A stretch of 5,286 bases of DNA from Chloroflexota bacterium (GTDB lineage Bacteria > Chloroflexota > Anaerolineae > Anaerolineales > UBA11579). Under the pieces are notes generated by a model. That model was given only the letters and a program-made list of their open reading frames with translations. It made no database searches and had not been told where the DNA came from. Below, piece by piece: positions 3,508 through 5,286 of the stretch (positions within the stretch are counted from its first letter, which is position 1; each line of letters opens with the position of its first letter). Location of the stretch: NCBI GenBank assembly GCA_030610225.1, contig JAUWSD010000102.1, forward strand, positions 1 through 5,286. The letters are read 5' to 3'. Position numbers and translations under genes: made by a program.

Positions 3508-5286
3508 TTATAGAGATTTGGATTCTTCCAAATATGCGAGGCTCTGGTGGCGGAAGTAAGTGTTATATAGATCGGCATAATGTCCATGCAGCGACATCAG
3601 CTTATCATGGTCACCCTCTTCGATGATCCCCCCGTCCTCCAGCACAATGATGCGGTCCGCTGCTTTGACGGTGCTAAGGCGGTGGGCAATCAGGATACTG
3701 GTCGTATCCTGCAGGATCAGGTTCAGGGCCTGCTGGATCTGCCACTCTGTGAAGGGGTCGATGCTAGCGGTAGCCTCGTCCAGAATGAAGATGGTTGGCT
3801 TCTGAACCAGTACGCGCATCAATGAGATCAATTGGCGCTGCCCCATTGAGAGCATCCCGCCGCGTTCTCCCACTTCAGTATCCAGGCCCTGCGGCAGGGT
3901 TTCCAGCCATTCACCGTTCCCGATCCTGTTAGCCAGCTCGAGGATCTCATCATCGGTGGTTTCCGATCTCGCATAACGAATATTCTCTGCTGCTGTACCT
4001 GAAAACAGAAATGGCATCTGAGATACTATCCCAAGCTGTTTTCGGTATTCCTGCAGGTTAAAACTGCGAATATCCATCCCATCGATCAGAACTGTTCCAG
4101 CCTGATATTCATAAAATCTGGCTACCAGTTTTGCGATCGAGGACTTGCCTGCACCAGTGTGCCCAACCAGAGCAATATTCTCACGCGCTTTTATCTTCAG
4201 GTCAAAATCACACAGGATCTCTTCCTGCTCAGTATATCTAAAATCGACCTTGCAAAATTCGATCTCGCCTGCCAACTTAGGCACATGATTATTTGCTGTC
4301 TGGACCACTTTTGTCTCAGCGTCTATCAATGCGAATGTGCGCTCCGATGCAGAAAGTCCGGACTGCAACTGGGTCCAGAATGTGGAAAGGTTCAAAACTG
4401 GGAAGAAGAATCTATCCATGCTCTGCAGGAACAGGAACCAGGCCCCAACGGTCACTATTCCCAGAGCCGCTTCCCTCCCGCCGACATAAACCATTACCGC
4501 TGTGCCGATCCCGGCAATAGTATTTAAAGATGGAAAGATCAATGTAAGGACAAATCCACGCGTCATATTTGTTTTAAAAGAGCTCATATTCGAGTCATCG
4601 AACTCTTCGTAGATCATCTGCTCCTGGCGGTAATTCTTTGCCACGCTGATCCCGCTGATGGTTTCCTTGATGGCTGCGTTCACATTACCCATTGCTCTCA
4701 TACCCCTGCGGGTCACAACGCGTGCCCATTTCCTGAAACCCATAGCAGCAAAAAACACTATTGGAAGGAATATCATCAGGTATCCCAGCAGATGCGGCTC
4801 CAGTGTTGCAAGGGCAACTGCCATGATCCCAACCTGGATAAACTGCTGGATCAAATCTGCCACGAGAGCAACCACATTCCCGAATTCGCGGGTATCTGAA
4901 GTAATGCGGGAGACGATCCTGCCGCTTGAGAACTCATCATAGAATGAGAGGTCGTGGTTTGCAGCAGCTTCGAAAGCGTTTGCCCTGATGTTGAAAACCA
5001 CATCTGCCAGAACCCGCCCTGTCAACCTCCGCCTGATCCAGTTTGAAAACCAGACAAGGAAGCCGGAAGCGGTCACAAGGCCACCAAGTATGAGCGCCTG
5101 TTCCAATGAAATACTGCTTTCCAGGTCCTTCACGGTATTACTAACAATAATAGGAATTGATGCAGCCGAGACAGCCGTGAGAAGCAGGAAGATGGTTATG
5201 ATCAGTAAACTCTTTTTATGCGGATAGAAATATTTAACCATCCTTCGGACAAGTTCTTTGTCAGAATATTTTCGGTCATATGCTTC
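3508..5286 (-). CDS. ABC exporter half-transporter (permease fused to ATPase), 5' end beyond window
   Basis: This is an MsbA/LmrA/BmrD-type multidrug or lipid exporter in the inner membrane; its substrate cannot be read from sequence. The visible 592 residues, numbered from the right edge, hold a six-helix transmembrane domain up to about residue 330 and then the nucleotide-binding domain. Motifs seen are Walker A GHTGAGKS (375-382), a Q-loop in GIVSQMPFLFSG, the signature LSMGQ (479-483) in place of LSGGQ, Walker B FILDE with catalytic Glu504, a D-loop SID, and the H-loop His535 in LIAHRLSTV. The catalytic residues are intact. The first Met in the window (codon at 5241-5239) is probably not the start: the frame is open upstream and reads EAYDRKYSDKELVRR, which looks like a normal exporter N-terminus. 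The variant signature suggests the second subunit of a heterodimer with its partner upstream, off the edge; this is inference. A strong terminator follows the stop. Confidence 0.95.
   Translation of the reverse strand, partial: EAYDRKYSDKELVRRMVKYFYPHKKSLLIITIFLLLTAVSAASIPIIVSNTVKDLESSISLEQALILGGLVTASGFLVWFSNWIRRRLTGRVLADVVFNIRANAFEAAANHDLSFYDEFSSGRIVSRITSDTREFGNVVALVADLIQQFIQVGIMAVALATLEPHLLGYLMIFLPIVFFAAMGFRKWARVVTRRGMRAMGNVNAAIKETISGISVAKNYRQEQMIYEEFDDSNMSSFKTNMTRGFVLTLIFPSLNTIAGIGTAVMVYVGGREAALGIVTVGAWFLFLQSMDRFFFPVLNLSTFWTQLQSGLSASERTFALIDAETKVVQTANNHVPKLAGEIEFCKVDFRYTEQEEILCDFDLKIKARENIALVGHTGAGKSSIAKLVARFYEYQAGTVLIDGMDIRSFNLQEYRKQLGIVSQMPFLFSGTAAENIRYARSETTDDEILELANRIGNGEWLETLPQGLDTEVGERGGMLSMGQRQLISLMRVLVQKPTIFILDEATASIDPFTEWQIQQALNLILQDTTSILIAHRLSTVKAADRIIVLEDGGIIEEGDHDKLMSLHGHYADLYNTYFRHQSLAYLEESKSL

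Noticed and set aside
4159..4527. Plus-strand 122-codon open frame inside the ABC exporter
   Set aside because: It is antisense to the ABC exporter coding sequence, with no recognisable domain and no ribosome site. It is a shadow of the conserved frame.

Overview
The window looks like an ordinary chromosomal stretch of a free-living bacterium with moderate GC. The best guess is Chloroflexota, class Anaerolineae or a relative. This rests on the DUF6391-type gene, the small 'GMLWFD' hypothetical and the style of the ABC exporter, all recognised from memory, so the assignment is an inference. No phage, insertion sequence, CRISPR, tRNA or rRNA is visible, and there is no convincing sign of a defence or other new multi-gene system.

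Layout. (1) Positions 1-478, minus strand: most of a Maf-family nucleotide pyrophosphatase gene, with its C-terminal end cut off by the left edge. (2) Positions 479-663: a divergent intergenic region with a minus-strand extended -10 promoter for maf, a 13-bp dyad, and a plus-strand promoter. (3) Positions 664-3099, plus strand: a tight three-gene operon made of a polytopic membrane protein, a DUF6391-like membrane protein with an HxxEH motif, and holA (DNA polymerase III subunit delta). Gaps are 19 and 2 bp. (4) Positions 3106-3366, minus strand: an 86-residue conserved-looking hypothetical that converges on holA with 6 bp between the stop codons. It has its own near-consensus promoter. (5) Positions 3430-3490: a degenerate copy of a widespread interspersed repeat, followed by a strong intrinsic terminator reading on the minus strand. 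(6) Positions 3508-5286, minus strand: an ABC exporter half-transporter (membrane domain fused to ATPase domain). Its reading frame is still open at the right edge, so the true start lies outside the window.

How the genes relate. HolA loads the sliding clamp during replication and Maf acts on nucleotides, which is housekeeping company. The two membrane proteins ahead of holA have no assigned role, and their co-transcription with holA is the main functional hint available. The ABC exporter is a separate unit ended by its own terminator and may be the second subunit of a heterodimer whose partner lies beyond the right edge.

The items most worth a second look are the HxxEH and HxxCxxH residues of the DUF6391-like protein, the strongly promoted small protein, the interspersed repeat placed directly upstream of that promoter, the identical 12-bp -10 region at two promoters, and an apparent excess of GATC.
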